A stretch of 31,493 bases of DNA from Chara braunii. Lineage: Eukaryota > Streptophyta > Charophyceae > Charales > Characeae. Each line of letters begins with the position of its first letter. Position 1 is the first letter of the stretch. Below are positions 28,311 through 31,493 of this stretch, piece by piece. The stretch is from assembly GCA_003427395.1 (NCBI GenBank), contig BFEA01000435.1, positions 1,354,538 through 1,386,030 on the forward strand, in the 5' to 3' direction. Position numbers and translations under genes: made by a program. The notes under the pieces are model-generated. The model made no database searches, was not told the DNA's origin, and saw only the letters and a program-made list of their open reading frames with translations.

Positions 28311-31300
28311 AGGAGTCTTCAACACTCCCTACAACAAGGGAAGCTGGAACATCAGTTGCAGGCCCCTCTGATGAGCCTGAATCTGATCAATAGCCCACTC
28401 TTGAAACCCGGAATGACGCTGAATCCAAGGCTGCCGCAATTCATGTGCTTTACATGAAGCCTTGGGAGGAGTCTAGGGAAGTTGACTTTCACGCTCACAT
28501 GGAACACTGGCTGCAACTCAAGCAGCAACGCCTTATTCAAGTGAGTGTGAAGATAACCTTCTTTAAACTGTTCATTAACCACCGATACATCCGCGTGCTG
28601 ATTGACATTGGTTCAACCACTAATTTCTTTTCTCCTAACGAGATTCATATGGCGGGTCTAGGAATGAAGCAAGTGGAATTGCAGAACCCTTGTCAGACCC
28701 CTGTGGGCAACCAAGAGGTTGTCACCTCTACACATGTTGTCAAAGGTGTGCGCGTCACCTTTGACAAGGACCGCACTGTCACACATGAGCTCAACTTCTG
28801 TGTCATGGACAAGTGCCCGTTCGACACGGTCATTGGCTTGAGCTGGTTAAAGGCCCATTGCCTAAGGACCACGTGGGCGGACAACCAGTTTGTGGTGCGT
28901 GATGCCAAGGGGAACGAGCGTACCATCCTATTGAATGAGACACGCGAGTCCCCTGTGACTCTTCTAAGTGCAACCAAATTCTGCAAATCAGTGCGCAGGC
29001 GCAAGGAGATTGAGTATGTACATGTAGCTTTTGTAAAGCCTATCTATGTGCCTTCTACTTTTGCTGCATTTTCTACCTCGATAAATAACTCTATTTCTAC
29101 CACCTCTACTTTTAATCCATCTACTTCTACTGTGAATAATCTCTCTACTTCTGATCCAAATACTTCAAATCCGGTTGTAATTGCTGTAAATTCTCGAACT
29201 GATTTTCTTTGTCCTGATGAGGATGATCCTCCACCGGAAGTCCCAACAAACATTCGNCAGCTATTAGATCAATTTCCTGAAATTATGGCCGAACCTCGTG
29301 GAGTTCCCGAGCGTCCGTTCAAACACAAAATCGAGATAATAGAGGGGAGTGTTCCTCCAAAGGGATGCGTCTACCGTATGGGACACGGCAAAATGGAGGA
29401 GTTGAGAAGGCAGATTGATGATATGATTGACCGTGGATGGAATAGGCCCAGTGAGTCTGAGTTCGGTGCACTTGTCCTGTTTGTGCCAAAGAAAGGAGGC
29501 AAACTCCGGATGTGTATTGACTATCGTGGCCTTAATTGGATCACCAGAAAGAATGNTTACCCTTTGCCTTGCATAGATGATTTGCTAGATGCGGCAGGTG
29601 GGTGCAAGGTCTTCTCCAAGATCGACCTCAAATCTGGCTACCACCAGATTGAAGTTGATCTGAGTGACCAGCACAAGACTGCTTTCAAAACACGCGATGG
29701 GTTGTACGAGTTCATCGTTATGCCCTTCGGTCTTACGAATGCACCGGCCACATTTCAGTGTCTTATGGACAAGGTGCTTNGCCATCAACTCAACAAGTTT
29801 GTGGTTGTGTACCTTGACGATATCCTGATCTTCAGCAAAACCATGGAAGAGGANCTCAAGCACCTTGAGGAAGTTTTGCACGTCCTGAAGGAGGTGTAGA
29901 TGCACCTCAACAAAGAAAAATCAGAGTTTGGGATGGACAGCGACATCTATCTTGGACACCGGTTGTCTGCAAACGGCCTTGAGCCGAAGGCAACCAAAGT
30001 TAAACTGGCCTCAACCGGCAAACGTACACGAACTGCGTTCTTTTTTTGGTCTGGCCTCGTATTACCGGATGTTTGTGCCCAAATTCTCTGTCATTACTCA
30101 CCCTCTCTCAAGACTAACCCGCAAGAATGTTGCCTATGCATGGTGTGAGAAGTGTGAGACTGCGTTCCAAGCCTTGAAAGAGGCATTGGTGAGTCATCTT
30201 GTACTTCGCATTGCAGATCCCAACCTCACTCTCGTACTCACTACGGATGGAAGCCAGTTTGGGATTGGGGTGGTGCTGCAACAAGATGATGGTGATGGAC
30301 TGCGTCCGCTCGAATATTACAGCAAACGCATGCCCACCCACAAGGTAGTTACCTCCACATACATGCGTGAGCTCTACGCCTTGCGCGAGGCGCTCACACA
30401 TTGGAAGCACTACCTCTTGGGGCAGCACTTCAAGGTCTACTCAGATCATCAGACCTTGCAGTGGATTAAGACACAAACTGATCTCTCTCCTACGCTTACC
30501 CGCTGGTTGCATGACATTGACGTGTACAATTTTAAATTAAAACATAAGAAAGGNTGTTATAATCGCATTGTTGATGCTTTGTGGCGTCACCCTGAGTTTT
30601 TGACNAGCCTTGTGGGTCCGTATGACCTCNGAAGGAAACGGAAGGAGGATCTGGTCGAACACACCGCCAAGGATCCGGACCTAAGCCCCATCCTTGAGCA
30701 GCTCAAGGCTGACCCTTACAGTCAGCCTGATTTTCATGAGTGCGAGGGTCTTCTATTCCACCGGTATGGGGAATTTGGTCGTTTGTGTGTGCCCAACCAT
30801 GCGCCTCTCCGAACTCATTTCTTGGATTTAGCACATGGTCGGAGTGGTCATTTCGGCTTTGAGAAGACTTATGGAAGTCTTCANCAACAGTTTGAGTGAN
30901 CATGAATGAAAGGATCTGGTCAGAAATTTATTGTAGAATGTCAGGTATGTTAACGAACCAAGGTCCACANGCATAAGCCTTATGGCTTGCTGAGACCCCT
31001 CCCCATTNCTGATGGACCCGTTGAGTCGATTTCCATCGACTTCACAAACATGGGAAACGTGAGTGAGGCAGGAAGTTCACAAGTCATGGTCATCGTGGAC
31101 CGCTTCTCCAAATGTTTGAACTCTATTTCTTTCTCTCCCCATGCCCCAACTGAACTTGTCATCGAAGAATTCCATCAGCAGTATATTCTGCAGTTTGGCG
31201 TCCCGAAAACTATTGTGAGTGATCGGGACACCAGATTCATCAGCAAAGATTGGACGGACTTTACCTCTCAAATCTATGACATTAAACTTAACAAGACTTC

Positions 31301-31387
31301 TAGTCGACACCCCTAAGCCAATGGTTTGGCCAAGAAGATCAACTAGACTGTCATTCAACTACTTCGCGCGTTGATTGTTCCATACCA
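28298..31387 (+). pseudogene. pol: E2-B pol: protease, RT, RNase H, partial integrase (broken)
   Basis: An acidic linker with a TAG at 28391 (CAG in A) leads into protease (VLIDIGSTTNFFS, Asp codon 28604) and a Ser/Thr-rich linker (about 29050-29180). RT keeps [21 protein letters not shown] and YLDDIL, with both catalytic Asp codons intact (29816, 29819). TAG 29897 and a frameshift near 30005 follow. RNase H has TTDGSQFGIG, MRELYALREAL and DHQTL; the last catalytic region reads VDALWRHPE. Integrase retains the Cys pair ECQVC and Asp at 31221, but the glutamate of the D,D,E triad is Lys (31332; GAG in A). Stops lie at 30897, 30903, 30951, 31314 and 31344. It ends at the junction with LTR sequence, so the C-terminal integrase and chromodomain are missing. 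Confidence 0.9.
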
Positions 31388-31493
31388 GTGGCAAGGCCCT
31401 CATTAGTCCGCCATAGCCTATGCGTGAGAGGGGAGGCTGAAGGAGGGAAGCCATAGCTATGGTGGACTGGTTGTTGTTGTTGTTGTTGTTGTT
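31388..31493 (+). mobile_element. E2-family LTR fragment at the window end
   Basis: GCAAGGCCCTCATTAGTCCG onward matches 24894-24985 of the shared LTR, and at several positions agrees better with the reverse LTR at 130-240 (CCATAGCTATGGTGGACTGG). It starts mid-LTR, directly joined to integrase sequence, so the polypurine tract and the first ~900 bp of the LTR are missing. It ends in a TTG repeat at the window edge. Confidence 0.9.

Larger units (their letters stand above)
25293..31387 (+). mobile_element. Element E2 copy B: interior, truncated in integrase
   Basis: Begins right after the shared LTR with a primer site and full leader, then gag and pol. It is collinear with copy A but lacks the foldback insert. 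Pol stops at 31387, within integrase, where LTR-interior sequence begins. Several single undetermined bases are present (for example 29258, 29556, 29780, 29854, 30554). Confidence 0.92.

Overview
The window looks like heterochromatic, transposon-packed nuclear DNA from a green-plant lineage. Reasons: two families of Ty3/gypsy LTR retrotransposon with tRNA-Met-type primer sites (one carrying a chromodomain, so a chromovirus), very long CT/AG microsatellites, and no recognisable host gene. The style resembles large, repeat-rich streptophyte or charophyte genomes, but the species is a guess. No coding region here is intact; all CDS-like entries are pseudogenes of mobile elements.

Layout. 1-1143 is a reverse-strand LTR fragment of the chromovirus family (called E2). 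1144-5138 is non-coding: a pentanucleotide array (2406-2963), degenerate direct repeats (3080-3480), CT tracts, and an AT-rich inverted-repeat unit containing a perfect 24-bp palindrome (4543-5060). 5139-11506 is element E1 (Ty3/gypsy): LTR, primer site, leader, gag, protease, RT and RNase H, cut off just before integrase. It is fused at 11506/11507 to copy A of element E2, which lacks its own 5' LTR. E2-A runs through gag, protease, RT, RNase H, integrase and a chromodomain to its polypurine tract and LTR (23991-25292). The same LTR is followed by a primer site and a second E2 interior (E2-B, 25293-31387), so A and B are tandem copies sharing one LTR. E2-B is cut off within integrase and joined to another LTR piece at the window end (31388-31493).

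Two observations stand out. (1) Copy A gag is split by a 6038-bp insert (13874-19911). Copy B supplies the empty site. The insert has an exact 8-bp target duplication (AGCCTTGG), imperfect terminal inverted repeats, and two arms made of the same ~91-bp repeat in opposite orientation (about 14 and about 19 copies). This is the architecture of a foldback-type DNA transposon; no transposase is visible. (2) In both families, which differ in gag, the gag and pol frames are joined by an overlap of only 16-19 nt (28 nt in copy B, whose first stop is lost) that contains an in-phase G GGA AAC heptamer at the -1 step. In E2 a stem-loop follows it. This points to programmed -1 ribosomal frameshifting for Gag-Pol.

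The retroelements would have worked together only in their ancestral form: Gag forms the particle, protease/RT/RNase H copy the RNA from a tRNA primer, and integrase with the chromodomain targets chromatin. Here A has lost protease and RT active-site residues and B has lost the integrase glutamate; both carry many nonsense changes, largely C-to-T or G-to-A.
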